A DNA stretch of 64,000 nt from Colias croceus. Taxonomy: Eukaryota; Arthropoda; Insecta; Lepidoptera; Pieridae. Position 1 is the first letter of the stretch. Every line of letters begins with the position of its first letter. The translations under genes and the position numbers were made by a program. Positions 11,901 to 20,911 of the stretch are shown in pieces. Under the pieces are notes generated by a model. The model saw nothing but the letters and a program-made list of their open reading frames with translations. It ran no database searches and was not told the DNA's origin. The stretch is taken from the NCBI RefSeq assembly GCF_905220415.1, contig NC_059568.1:10850001-10914000 (forward strand), in the 5' to 3' direction.

Positions 11901-14900
11901 AATACACAATAAGCGCGTGATCAATGGTTATCCAACTTTTGAATCAAAAGCAAATCGATACGTTTTTTAGATTTTTTCATCGATCAACTATCGAGTTGAT
12001 AGTAGGTACAGGCCGATTAAGAAGAGCTGTAATTATTGTTTTTATTTTGCAATTGTTTATAATTACAGGATGATGTAATTTAAACAAAGACGTTAGGTAT
12101 ACTACTAACAGCTATATCCGACGAGATCATAGAATTCTAAATTAAAAGTTATTGCACGCCTCATAAGCGAAGCGTTGAGGTGGGTACTACTGTCACTTCG
12201 CGCAAAACACCTGATTTTTCAAACTTAAAATGTCTTTATGTATCATACATTGCACTTGTAAGATAATACATACAAACACATATTAAGAAAAAACACTATT
12301 TTTAACATTCATGATATTTTTGCTGTCATTTTTGTTATTTAAACTAACAAAAACAGTTAAAAAACAGTTTAAAAAAGTTCTGTCTTGGACGTCCGTGTGT
12401 CTGTATGTGCGGAGGATTTTCTTGTTAACACGATAGCGACCGAAATACTTTACTAATCGAGTCTTTTTTTTTTCTCTTACGCTTGAGTATGCTCAGGAAT
12501 AGAACCCTTTCATTTTTCAGGGTCTGATTCGATGTGGTTTAATTGTTATTAAATAAACAAAAAAAAAATATCGACTATTCTCCATAATTTTAGTATATCT
12601 ATATAAGTACCTATATTCTTTTTTTTTTTTTTTTTTATATTTATAGTGTACTCAAAATTCACCATTATAAACTCGATTCTTTATACTATAAGCCAAGGGT
12701 TAAAAAAATAAGTTGGTAGCCAGTCCCTTAAACCTGCGCAGTTTCACATTTAGGTGGGGCCACAAGAAAAATAGCCCAATTATTACGGTACCGCTTTCTT
12801 TACTTTTCCAACTGTTTTTTTAGATTTCTATGGACGAGATACTTCGTTCTTTTAAATTGTAATTTTACATATAAATTATGAGAGCTTTCATACCTATTAT
12901 CTACAACGCACCTATTTTACAATTCAAGTCTACACCTAAACTAGAGTCGCATTTATTTTTGAACATACTCTATATTAAAATTGCATAAGTGTGAGTACTG
13001 TGAAGATGCCAGCTTTCCTTAATCGGCCTGTATCGTTCATTTATTGCTATATACTTAAGAGCAGGCTCCCTTTCTCATTTCTGGCACTGAGAGAACGGTT
13101 ACGGTACTAGACGCTAATGCAGCCGTAATAAAGTTGAATATCGTGTGCGCTCTTTGATCGCGTTCGAGCTCGAAAAGTAAGTCTCAATTCTTATTTCGTT
13201 CATAACTAAAGTAATAATTGATCTAGAGAAAAAATATCTTGGCATTCGATAGTAAACCCTATTTTCTTACTGTTAACATTTATTTTAGACATAGTCCAAG
13301 TAAATCATTAAAAAAATGTAATAATCCTTAAAAAAGGCATAATTTTTGAATAAAAAATGAATCGAGCGAAAATGTTACAATTACGTAACTGTCTTGTACA
13401 ACGAAAGAAAAAGACCCAATAAATCATATACTAAAGTTCCATTTTGATTGTATGTGTGCCTGATTCAGAATATTAATGCAAAAACACATAAAATTTAAGG
13501 AGCTTCCCCTTAAGACCTAGCGCGCACGAGCAACTTTGTCTCCGCAACTATTTTGTCTCTCCACCCATGGGTTAGTATGAAAGTGCGCGCACGTAGCGAC
13601 GCAACTCCCCATACAATAATTGATGGGAGAGACAAAATAGTTGCGGAGACAAAGTTGCTCGTGCGCGCTGGCTCTAACTTATGAGACACAACAAAATAGT
13701 TGTCAACTAAGAGCCGATTTTTCAATCCCGAGATAAACAGTCTAATAACTACCCCTCGAATAGATTTATTCAATTGTTTATCTAACTCACAACGGCTCGC
13801 CTATTTTTCAATCGTGATTTATTCCATTAATAACTATATGGCCAAATATATCCATATTGGCAGCTCTGATCTCGGAGCGGCGAAACAAACATATTAAATT
13901 AATCAGGTTAGAGCGGGATAGAGTCAACCCTTGCAATTTGTCAACAACCGTCACTATGTCTCACGTCAAGAGTGCATTTTAAGTTTGTCTTGTTTTATTC
14001 TAGGAGGTAGCAACGTTGACAAGTGAGCATTTTAGTATAGTTGGTTCTCTGATATGCTGTTCCTCTTGCTATTTCGGTTACAGTCCGGGCTGTCTGGCTG
14101 GCCGCAGTGGTTGCGTTTATTAGTGCGCATCTTATCTGCACAGGAAAATATCCTTAATTTAAAGTCATTTTTTAACGCGTAATTTTTAATCGTTTGCCTT
14201 TAGATAGATCCATTAGACATACATTTTTTATTGCAAGACGTTTTTTTCGTTGTTGAATAGGTGCCAGACGCAATTTTTATTTCAAAATAATTAAAATATC
14301 ATCGAAATAAGTGAAATTCCATCAACATGAGTCCCAGTGAAGGATAAGTAATCACTGTGTTACTTATACTATATATAATATTCATTTTACTATTTACAGT
14401 TTTTTTGCAACAATCTACCATATCGCCTCCTTTTTCCCAACGAACCTCAAATAGGACGTTAATGTAAACTTGATAAAAACCAAATATCATCAAGAAATTA
14501 AAGACTTTTTAACGGATTTTAAACGCGATTTATTCATTGTATTATTTTCCCAAGTCTTTAATTTCAAAATGTATAATACTCGCGTAAAATCAAACACTAG
14601 AAAATACAAATATCATCAAATTCATATTTATACCCAAACGTGTAATAAATATGAAACCATCTATTAAAAATATTAGTTTACTAATTATTCAATATAAGTA
14701 TTAAAAAAGGATAATATAATACAAATAATAAAGTTATTACTTACCTTTTAAGCGGACTCATGTTGATGTAATTTCACTTATTTCGATGACATTTTAGTTA
14801 TTTTGAAATAAAAATTGCGTATGGCACCTATTTTACAACGAAAAAAACGTCTTGCAATAAAAAAATTATGTCTGATGGATCCATCTAAAGGCAAAAGATT

Positions 14901-17900
14901 AAAAATTACGCGTTAAAAAATGACTTTAAATTAAGTATATTTTCCTGTGCAGAAAAGATGCGCACTAATAAACGCAACCACTGCGGCCAGCCAGACAGCC
15001 CGGACTCTAACCGAAATAGCAAGAGAAACAGTATATCAAAAACCCAACTATACTAAAATGACTTTTTTTTAAACGTTGCTAGCTCCCGTACTATTTATTG
15101 CTCTTGTGTTCTATGATTGTCGATTGTTGCTTTGATTCGAGTGAAGAGTTTTGGTTAAACACTGGTCATCAAAAAAATCGACCCACCTACACTATGTTTG
15201 CTATTTATCGATTATTTCACAAATAAGTCGTCTTATTTTGTTGTATTTTGTTGTAAGGGTCTGATAACATGTTTATCATGTTTGTCGTAAATATTACTGC
15301 ACTTAAAGAATCTTAACAAATTTTTATACAGAAATACTGTACAGTGTTGATTTGACGGTTTACGGCGGGACAAATTATGCCCGTGTTCCCAGTTCAAAAA
15401 TGACTTTTTTCGGGATCTCTTGTTCATAATGTTAAGTTTAATAATTGATGCTGTAGTTTTGATAAATTTTGTCTCAAAATAATGGATACTACTGTAGCTG
15501 AGGGGTTCCAAGCTGTGGCTCTACTAAAACAGGGGTTATGTCAACTTGCCGTGGCTAAGAAGTAAAATCTGAGCTGTTTTGCTGTTCGATGAGTTTACCA
15601 AAGGTTTCTAGAGACTGGGCAGTATCGATGAAAATATTGATCTGCAAGAAATAGGGTGGCAACTCAAAGGGACGACCCCTAGATAATGTAATCAACTCTA
15701 CAAAATCGACATCTGTCTGGTGTAGATCTCTAGTGACGCCTGCGTGAAGAGGATGAGACGGGACCAGACGAGTTCGACTAACGCCCACGCGACTAAGCCG
15801 CCGGTACCAGCGTTCACACCATCGTTTTTCTTTTTGTCATTGCGTACTAAGACCCCTGTAGAACCGCCATCCTGTTACAAATGACTCGAAATTTTGTGTC
15901 AGTATCTCCCGGTCTAAATTCTTTTTATGATGTTAATGATTTTATGTGTTTATATTCGTGTAAATATGCAAGTTAAATTAACTAGTTCAGTTTACAAACA
16001 AATTTTTACTTTAGTTTGTGAGAAAACCGCAATTTTCCGTAAAAATGCAGGTGGGTCGATTTTTTTGATGACCAGTGTATTTTACGATGGAAACGACATA
16101 AAGGCAGCGTTCGGCAAATTTTCAATGGCATGGTCATCAGTACTATCAAAAACATCAATTTCAATATGATTTTAATTGATAATAATTATGTAGAAAGAGG
16201 TTTAAGGGCGGCCGTACACGGACCGCTTCAAGCAGTTGAGACCGACCGCTTGAAGCCGCGACCGCGCGGTGAACTATAGGCATTCATGCACCGCCGTACA
16301 CGTGACGGCTCGAGCCGTCGCGACCGCTTCAAGCCGTCAACTGCATGACGAAATTCCACTGTGACGTTGACGGCTCGCGAGCGGTCGTGAGGCATACACT
16401 GACTGCTCGAGCCGTTGACTGCGCTAGAGCCGTCGACGGCTCCCTATACCCCTGAAAATCAATGACTTGACTAGTCAAAAAAATCAACGGCTCGAGCGGT
16501 TGGTAGCGACGGCTCGAGCGGTCAACAACCGACGGCTTGAGCAGTTGACGCCGACCGCTCGAGCCGTTCGTGTACGGCGCTCAGCCGTTAACTGCTCGAG
16601 CGGTCCGTGTACGGCCGCCCTAATTGTTAATAATTCTACGCTCTATGTTATTACTCTGTGGTTATTACATACGAAAATATCCCAAATTTGACGCGTCAGT
16701 TGTCAACTCAAACGCCTAATTGTCGAATAGCGCGCTATCTGGCCGTTGGAGCGGCAAATAGATTCATTCCTCAAATAACGTAGTTATTCGATAGATAAGT
16801 CCTATTCGTCTATTGCAAAATTGAATATTTTGTTAACTGAAGAATAAAGTATATCTAGCTGTTTATCTGGGCATTGAAAAATCGGCCCTAAGAGTTATAG
16901 GTATATATAATATATATGCGCTAGCCCTAAAGATAATAATAATTTTAAATATTTTATAATGCTGGTAGAATTAATTAAGATCATAATATAAGCTACAGAA
17001 GAAGAATCTACTTGATTTGGGGTGGTTGGAAAAATAACAAAAACACTTTTTAGTCATCCCTCTCCCCAAGTATAGCATTATTAAAGTTTAAGAGCCCTCC
17101 CCTGTAATCAAGATCTATTAATACATTTTTAAATCGGTTTGCATTAAAATATTAGGACAAGAAAAATATATAAAAAAAATATACGCTCGCATATCTATAC
17201 CTAACTACATTAAACGTGGAAATTATAAACCTATATTAAAAAAATAGCCTTGTTAAACTTTTAAGCCCTAGAATGGCTGGCCGATTATGACGGAACTTCC
17301 ACTAACAGAAAGCTCATGCAACAATAAGAAACCCTGACCAATTTTTATACTGATGTCCTCACAGTACATTAAGATTATAAAGAAAAACATATTTAAGCGG
17401 TTGAAACCATGGGTCCAAGCTGTCTTTTACTTTTTAGTGCACAAATGAGAAAAATGTTTATGCATAGCCATACATACATACCACAAGCCATCAATATACT
17501 ATATTTTAGTCCGTACTGTTAATACTTAATATTGTTTAAGACATTTTTTTATCTTTTCCTAAATGGAATTTAAGTATTTATAAAATTTAATAAAAGCGTA
17601 TAATATAAAATAAGTAATCTATTTCCGCAAAATTTTATGCCTTACTTTAAAGATTGTAATTATTTGTATACTGAAAGTCATACCACATTGAGATAAAATG
17701 AATGTAATTTCATTGTCTATTTTTATTAGAGACTAGCTTCTGCCCGCGACTCCGTCCGCGCGGATGTCGGTCTTTGCGTGGATGGTTTATTTCTCCATTT
17801 TGAGTAACTCGGACAATGACATCTTATAAATATCTATTGGACCCAAATACGGCTAGGTCTATAATAATACGCAACGTGTGTTCGCGGTACCTACTACAGA

Positions 17901-18056
17901 ACAACGTCTATGGATAACTGAAAAATTGAGATTAATTTTTTTTTACGTATTTTTCCAGGATAAAAAGTATCCTATTTTACGCCCAGGATAATAAGGTATA
18001 ATTATACCAAGTTTCATCGAAATCGAACCGGTAGTTTTCACGTGATGTCTTCACAT

Positions 18057-18089
<33 letters not shown>

Positions 18090-20911
18090 AAATTTTTTAA
18101 TCACATATTTGGGTTTGGTATCGATCCAGTAACACCCCCTGCTAGTTATTTTTTTCAATATTTTCAATGTACAGAATTGACCCTTCTACAGATTTATTAT
18201 ATGTATAGATCAGATCAGATTTCAGATCCACAGACTCTAATTATCATCAATCCATGTGTCAACAAGATGAGAGAGCATTATTATGAGCTTCTTTTATTAA
18301 TCTGCATATAATAGATAACATAACGAAAACTCCAAGATGCTCCTACGCCTAAACATAAGATGGCAACCAGAATGTCTCAGTATTTAACAAGTTAACAACA
18401 GTATGCATGTTTCTATCAACACTTGGTCATTGACTTAGGTCTTAGCCTAAAAAGGCCTGTATTCCTGCAGTGGAAACGAATATTTCGCAAAAAAGTCTAT
18501 ATCGGCTTAATAATAATAAAACAGGAAATCAACATAAAGTGCTCATCACACATTAGATTAGCGCGGATCATTTTCTTTAAACATTTTCCAAGTTTTGCTT
18601 AATGTTCTATATTTCAAGCGAAATATGTATTTCAGGTTTACGGATGTATGTATTCGCTTAAGTTAATGCAGTCCAATGTGTATAGAACTAGATTGCTAAA
18701 GAACCGAAGATCCATATTGTGGTACAATGGATTCTGGATAAAGTATTGGCGGCATCCTTACTGCTATATCCCTTGACCTTCTTAAAATATAAGACTGATG
18801 CCCAGGTTGATCAATAGCTTTTCAACCATCCAGCCACTTGTACAGAAATAATGTTGGCTTATATTTGGACTGAAAGTTTTATGATAATATTTCTGCCAGG
18901 TATACTCAATGCTCATTGGTGTCAGCCATTAACTTAGATGAAGAGAAGATGAAGATCTTAGTAAAATGTGTTATAAAACAATGCCCAAGCCAATGTTTAA
19001 TTTAGATTTGTGTTGTTGTCTACCATATCAGCATCTACTGTTCATTACAAGTCTGGACAGCTATACTTATTATTGAACATGATTCTTTTTGAAGTGGGGT
19101 TTCCTTTTTGTCTGGGTTCCTCTAGTGGCAAGTAGAAACAGAATATTTTTATAGTGCCAGATTCTAGATAGAGCATTGCTCCAATTACAGTTAGTGTTGT
19201 ACTAAAACTGTTTGAGATGCACTTCAATCGCTGCAAGCTTTATAATTTGTTTGTTGTTTGTGGATAAAGTTCATATCCTTAAGTAAGCAATGGAAGTTTC
19301 CATTAAGAGAGATTTAATAACCTTTTGTATCCTGGACAATATGTAGACAATATTATCAGATAAATGGGACTATATGTATTTCACATTGTTAAAGCATAAA
19401 GCACTTTGGTTATGAAATGTTTACACATTATTTTATGATATTTCATAACCAAAGTGCCTAATTTTGACTAATTTAAGAGCTTTGGCACTTCTAAGATAGC
19501 AATCAATTTTTAAAGATCGAGTGTCTCTTTAGAAGAGGTGTTTATTTGTGGCATTTCCAGATAGGTATACAAATTTTTTTTCAGTCTTCTTGTCAAGGTG
19601 TTATTTTCAATTAAGTTTGTCATCTAGGAAGACCCCAAGATATTTCATCTCTTTGGATAGACTTGGTACTGTACTTAACAATTGAGGTTTAATATACAGA
19701 TGCCATTACAGTTATATTTTTTTGATTAGACAACAAATTCTGTTTTGTGAGGGATGACATGAGACATTGCAGATGTAAGGTATAAACTATAGTTTTGTGC
19801 CTATATGTATTGGCAAGTACTTCTGCATATAAAAATTATTGGATGTCCATTGTCCATTACTAATGTCTGTGTTTTGGCAGAGCAAGCAACAGGCTACATG
19901 TGGGCTACCTGTTGCTTAGTTGTAGAACGGAATAAAGAAATAAAAGAAAAGAAAGTTCTAGCCTTTCCTTAAGAAAGGTTATTGTAACTATGCAATGTTG
20001 TTGAGACTGCTTGTATGACATAATAAATTAACAATTAAATATAAATAAAGCATTTTTGTCATTTTTTTACCGACCACATCCCTTGATGTTCAATACCAAA
20101 TGGACCTAAATCTATTTCTATAAACATAATATATTATTATATTGTCCTGTTAAAAAAACCTACTGTACTTACCCGTTGATTTCCTGTCGCCCACGTCCCT
20201 TGCTGCACAACACCAAACTGGCCCATGCCCAGTTCTTTGTTCATTGAGATGTCTTCAATAGCTATTATATGTTTAGGAGATGTTTTAACATTGCTCTCAG
20301 AAAATTCTGGAAGCTGATTATCCGAATTTAACCCCATATTTGCAAGATTTACCTAAAAACAAAAATTAGGATGAGATCTTATAACATGATGGATAAATTA
20401 AATTCTATAAACATTTTTCAATTGACAATGCATGGTGTTACTTACTGCTTCCTGTTTTTTTGTACCTAGAAGTTTTTTGATCTTAGCCACATAGTTGTTT
20501 GGAAAATATTTGCTGTAAATTTTTTTATACCTTCTTTGTTCAGGCTTTGATAAGCCAATCTGAGCCAAATCTTCAATCACAACAAACTTAAGTTGTGATA
20601 TTTTAGTAATTTTTAATATATCTCTGTAAAAATATTGTGACACAAATACAATAAAGCGTAATACAAGAATTGTACCTACATATTCTTTGAAAATTGTGTA
20701 GCACACACAATAACATACATAGAACACGTTAATATAAATTTAAACAGTATTCGCATTGCAGCATAACTTTTACAAACATGGTCGCGTCCTGTATACAATA
20801 TTGAAAATCGCATCACCAGCAAAGTAGGTACAGTCTTTACCTGAATAAATCGTAATATTGTTGCAGTTCACATTCTAGTAAAAACTCTTTGAAGGCTTCG
20901 AATTCGTCCAT
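2787..20911 (-). CDS. Ack-like: Ack-like non-receptor tyrosine kinase (ACK/TNK family), 12 exons, 3' incomplete
   Basis: Transfers phosphate from ATP to tyrosine; ACK kinases act in the cytoplasm and at the cell cortex downstream of Cdc42 and growth-factor signalling (family knowledge). Coding exons: 20841-20911, 20446-20623, 20173-20352, 10157-10306, 9393-9541, 9127-9267, 8760-8919, 7768-7899, 7436-7533, 7082-7178, 6015-6248, 2787-2970. All introns are GT-AG and phases match at every junction, giving 591 codons plus one base. Domains: SAM-like about residues 1-75, kinase about 112-385, SH3 about 388-445, then a Ser/Arg-rich tail with an HTGH motif at 508-511. The catalytic residues are intact: glycine loop 125-130, K149, E166, HRDLAARN 242-249, DFG 262-264, APE 292-294. 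The block ISDFGLSRALGVGKDYY and the SH3 ending GLFDP favour insect Ack-like (PR2) over the Ack paralogue. Exon 12 ends in phase 1, so the C-terminus lies outside the window. Confidence 0.92.
2971..6014. other. Ack-like intron 11 (about 3 kb)
   Basis: No coding sequence recognised. A GC-richer block at about 4660-4820 breaks the AT-rich background and may be a transposon fragment. At 5790-5838 there is a short minus-strand piece of the repeat family whose full copies lie at 41000 and 42475 (ACCGACTTCAAAAA...GGAGG). Two small open frames (3327-3527 and 5062-5382, minus) resemble no known protein. Confidence 0.5.
6015..6248 (-). CDS. Ack-like: Ack-like exon 11 (Ser/Arg-rich tail with HTGH motif)
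   Basis: 78 codons, phase 0 at both ends. Low-complexity Ser/Arg-rich sequence followed by ISSPQGDVKHTGHVGLDGAF; the HTGH motif occurs at the matching place in ACK proteins after the SH3. The exon is much more GC-rich than its introns. Acceptor TTACCCAG, donor GTAAGT. Confidence 0.88.
6399..6936. mobile_element. TIR element in intron 10, TA-flanked (Tc1/mariner-like guess)
   Basis: A GC-rich 0.54 kb insert with inverted ends GGGTCAGCTCACACCGAGAC and GGGTCAATTCATACCGAGAC (right end read on the minus strand), both continuing into CGCGACGCG, and TA at each border. No transposase frame, so non-autonomous. The interior has direct repeats of a CGCCTCGCGACGTTGCGATG unit around 6805-6860. Confidence 0.7.
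7082..7178 (-). CDS. Ack-like: Ack-like exon 10 (SH3 domain part 2)
   Basis: The WYGVLPGGTCGLFDPKNT block is the conserved SH3 tryptophan (W428) with the G-x-F-P-like end (GLFDP). The start joins exon 9 in phase as GA|A (Glu). Acceptor AATACAG, donor GTAAAA. The plus-strand open frame over this exon is a shadow. Confidence 0.88.
7436..7533 (-). CDS. Ack-like: Ack-like exon 9 (SH3 domain part 1)
   Basis: VEATCTYVKPEDGRR then FLEYKTGQKITVLSK: the first SH3 strands (ALYDY-like start and the D-x-I-x-V-like strand). In ACK kinases the SH3 sits directly after the kinase domain. Acceptor TTTTTAG, donor GTGAGT; two bases are carried into exon 10. Confidence 0.88.
7768..7899 (-). CDS. Ack-like: Ack-like exon 8 (end of kinase domain)
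   Basis: 44 codons, phase 0. RLERPECCPEEYYALMCDCW and RPKFKDVKIRLMEIRPQE cover the last C-lobe helices, with the conserved CW...RP pattern of tyrosine kinases. Acceptor TTTTCAG, donor GTAAGT. Confidence 0.95.
8760..8919 (-). CDS. Ack-like: Ack-like exon 7 (APE motif, kinase C-lobe)
   Basis: Reads WCAPECILYLRFTTSSDIW then YGVCLWEMFTYGFQPW, the APE and helix F region of the C-lobe. It ends AIDAPNYQ in phase 0. Acceptor AACAAAAG, which has a purine-rich tract, and donor GTTGCT, which is weak; frame continuity on both sides supports the boundaries. Confidence 0.93.
9127..9267 (-). CDS. Ack-like: Ack-like exon 6 (HRDLAARN, DFG, activation loop)
   Basis: Contains RDLAARNIL (catalytic base D244), KISDFGLSRALGVGKDYY (metal-binding D262 and activation-loop tyrosines) and VNLKLPVAW. 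The Trp codon is split with exon 7. The AAR form of the catalytic loop marks it as a tyrosine kinase. Acceptor TTTACAG, donor GTAAGT. Confidence 0.95.
9393..9541 (-). CDS. Ack-like: Ack-like exon 5 (hinge to start of catalytic loop)
   Basis: Encodes the hinge VTELAPLRSLLECLRE, the helix ICDGMTYLENKRLIH and the His of the HRD motif, split across the intron in phase 2. Acceptor TTTTAG, donor GTGAGT. The 615 bp intron upstream (9542-10156) holds a short GC-rich block near 9870-9930 of unknown nature. Confidence 0.95.
10157..10306 (-). CDS. Ack-like: Ack-like exon 4 (catalytic lysine, helix C)
   Basis: 50 codons, phase 0 at both ends. Opens IQVAIKCLGN with the ATP-anchoring lysine (K149). Helix C is EFLKEAAVMHSIDH with the salt-bridge glutamate (E166), then NIVRLYGVVL. 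Acceptor TTTGCAG, donor GTAAGT. It is separated from exon 3 by about 9.9 kb of transposon-filled intron. Confidence 0.95.
10476..10663 (-). mobile_element. Non-autonomous Helitron (188 bp)
   Basis: Read on the minus strand it begins TCTATTATTATTAAGC after an A and ends CTAG before a T. A GC-rich hairpin (CGCGGGTGAAACCGCG) lies just before the CTAG. The interior carries the common lepidopteran Helitron-type text with CAAATCGGACCAGTAGTTCC. Lies at the 5' side of intron 3 next to exon 4. Confidence 0.75.
10791..11370. mobile_element. Internally deleted PIF/Harbinger element
   Basis: Between imperfect inverted ends (AAGTGCTCGTTCACG and, on the other strand, AAGTGTTCATGTTC) lie the 5' pieces of two divergent genes. 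On plus (about 10985-11092) HEINKERERYGEIHTLYGNL followed by REHPSRFFRYTRM matches the start of Harbinger transposases. On minus (11159 to about 11081) MSFNTEEFISAVQARTPIW looks like the start of a MADF/Myb-like accessory protein. PIF/Harbinger elements carry exactly this pair (family knowledge). Everything between the two N-termini is deleted and the two frames converge near 11090. Confidence 0.6.
11440..11995. repeat. Unclassified repeat segment with inverted similarity
   Basis: The text ATCGACTAAACAGTT occurs at about 11473 and again inverted at about 11875, with further related pieces (CAACTAAACAGTTGATGAAC; CAACTATCGAGTTGAT), and GCGCATA near both edges. This suggests a DNA transposon, but the borders cannot be fixed. 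The plus-strand open frames here (11396-11970) show no recognisable protein. Confidence 0.4.
12007..13032. mobile_element. 1.0 kb TIR element in intron 3, TA-flanked
   Basis: Perfect 15 bp inverted ends TACAGGCCGATTAAG / CTTAATCGGCCTGTA, continuing imperfectly (AAGAGCTG against AAAGCTGG). If the outer TA is the target site, it fits the Tc1/mariner pattern. No transposase was seen; the interior is AT-rich with long T runs (12620-12638). Confidence 0.65.
13055..13514. mobile_element. TTAA-flanked MITE, copy A (piggyBac-like guess)
   Basis: Bordered by TTAA on both sides, with ends GAGCAGGCTCCCTTTCTC and (minus strand) GGGGAAGCTCCTTAAATTT. The first about 175 bp and last about 165 bp are near-identical to copy B at 27485-28507, which carries an extra internal segment. 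TTAA target choice is the piggyBac hallmark; no transposase is present. Confidence 0.75.
13519..13669. mobile_element. Hairpin MITE, 45 bp near-perfect arms
   Basis: Arms starting AGCGCGCACGAGCAACTTTG and their exact reverse complement surround a loop of about 60 bp. It lies immediately next to the end of the TTAA element. The near-perfect arms imply a young insertion or strong fold-back potential in the transcript of intron 3. Confidence 0.75.
14028..15060. mobile_element. Fold-back element with about 320 bp inverted arms
   Basis: Left arm 14028-14350 and right arm 14740-15060 are inverted copies. They start CATTTTAGTATAGTTGG and share the block CAGTCCGGGCTGTCTGGCTG (with small differences) and CATCGAAATAAGTGAAATT. 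The arms enclose about 390 bp of AT-rich DNA. Small open frames in the loop are not convincing genes. Confidence 0.7.
15160..16077. mobile_element. 918 bp element with perfect 29 bp TIRs
   Basis: The ends CACTGGTCATCAAAAAAATC plus GACCCACCT are matched exactly, inverted, at 16049-16077. The right end is followed by TA while the left is preceded by AA, consistent with a Tc1/mariner TA site with one change. A minus-strand open frame at 15555-15788 (with HAGVTRDLHQTDVDFVEL) shows no transposase motif I can name. Perfect TIRs suggest recent mobility supplied in trans. Confidence 0.7.
16206..16620. mobile_element. GC-rich MITE, TAA target site, copy 1
   Basis: Inverted ends GGGCGGCCGTACACGGACCG on both sides with TAA flanking each end, the 3 bp TWA duplication typical of PIF/Harbinger. 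The interior is an array of palindromic GACGGCTCGAGCCGTC-like units in both orientations. A diverged second copy lies at 37843-38033. Confidence 0.75.
17733..18210 (-). mobile_element. Helitron-like element with (CAGA)n tract
   Basis: On the minus strand it ends in CTAG before T (17733-17736), with GCGCGGACGGAGTCGCGGGC just upstream. The other end shares TACATATAATAAATCTGTAG with an inverted relative beginning at 33708. The interior carries a CAGA microsatellite (about 18057-18087). Its 5' terminus is uncertain. Confidence 0.55.
18900..19790 (-). pseudogene. Decayed LINE (Jockey-type) reverse transcriptase remnant
   Basis: On the minus strand, frames broken by stops still show KEMKYLGVFLDDKLNW (about 19610-19660) preceded by a FVVF/KK-like block, then LQRLKCISNSFSTTL and a PLE block (about 19150-19240). 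These match the order of motifs after the RT palm in Jockey-type non-LTR elements (YLGV-LD-LNW, then LQR--ITGA). Too decayed to give the element's ends. Confidence 0.6.
19401..19457. repeat. Short hairpin
   Basis: GCACTTTGGTTATGAAAT and its inverted copy flank about 20 bp. It lies inside the decayed LINE region and is probably the footprint of a small inverted duplication. Confidence 0.55.
20071..20117 (-). pseudogene. Degenerate partial copy of the glycine-loop exon in intron 3
   Basis: In the same orientation, a gapless match of roughly two thirds over about 56 nt to exon 3 around the ATP-binding loop. It reads EIDLGPFGIEHQGMWS against ELGMGQFGVVQQGTWA. It has an AG (TTTATAG) before it and a GT (GTAAAA) after it, so it even looks exon-like. 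The first glycine of the loop is Asp here, and its 47 nt length would break the frame if spliced after exon 3. Best read as a decayed tandem exon duplicate; chance similarity cannot be excluded. Confidence 0.45.
20173..20352 (-). CDS. Ack-like: Ack-like exon 3 (linker and ATP-binding glycine loop)
   Basis: 60 codons, phase 0 at both ends. A Ser/Asn-rich linker leads into the start of the kinase domain; the glycine loop LGMGQFGVVQQGTW keeps all three glycines. Acceptor TTTTTAG, donor GTAAGT. A degenerate in-frame look-alike of the loop lies 56 bp downstream of the donor (20071-20117). Confidence 0.93.
20446..20623 (-). CDS. Ack-like: Ack-like exon 2 (SAM domain part 2)
   Basis: Encodes the rest of the SAM-like domain, with KFVVIEDLAQIGLSKPEQRR matching the family pattern (E-D-L-x-x-I-G-x-x-x-P-x-Q-R-R), then a basic helix YVAKIKKLLGTKKQEA. 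In ACK kinases this domain mediates dimerisation and membrane targeting. Acceptor TTTACAG, donor GTAAGT; ends in phase 0. Intron 1 is only 217 bp. Confidence 0.92.
20841..20911 (-). CDS. Ack-like: Ack-like exon 1 (start codon, SAM domain part 1)
   Basis: Starts MDEFEAFKEFLLECELQQYY, the N-terminal SAM-like helices of ACK kinases (human ACK has the comparable ELQQYF). This ATG is chosen because it directly opens the conserved domain. Donor GTAAAG; 71 nt, so it leaves two bases (AG) completed by the next exon to Arg. Confidence 0.9.

Larger units (their letters stand above)
13713..16887. mobile_element. Outer TIR transposon (3.2 kb with nested inserts)
   Basis: Inverted ends GCCGATTTTTCAATCCCGAG / GCCGATTTTTCAATGCCCAG followed by ATAAACAG on both, with CTAAGA directly outside each end (13707-13712 and 16888-16893), a likely 6 bp target duplication. 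Nested within it are a fold-back element (14028-15060), a perfect-TIR element (15160-16077) and a GC-rich MITE (16206-16620). Without them the element is only about 0.8 kb and non-coding. Superfamily not assigned. Confidence 0.65.

Noticed and set aside
14299..14667. Small open frames inside the fold-back element
   Set aside because: They start or end in the inverted arms and are low-complexity Ile/Lys/Tyr-rich, as expected from AT-rich DNA.
20041..20172. Functional mutually exclusive kinase exon
   Set aside because: The copy's length would shift the frame after exon 3 and it lacks the first loop glycine, so it is kept only as a degenerate duplicate.
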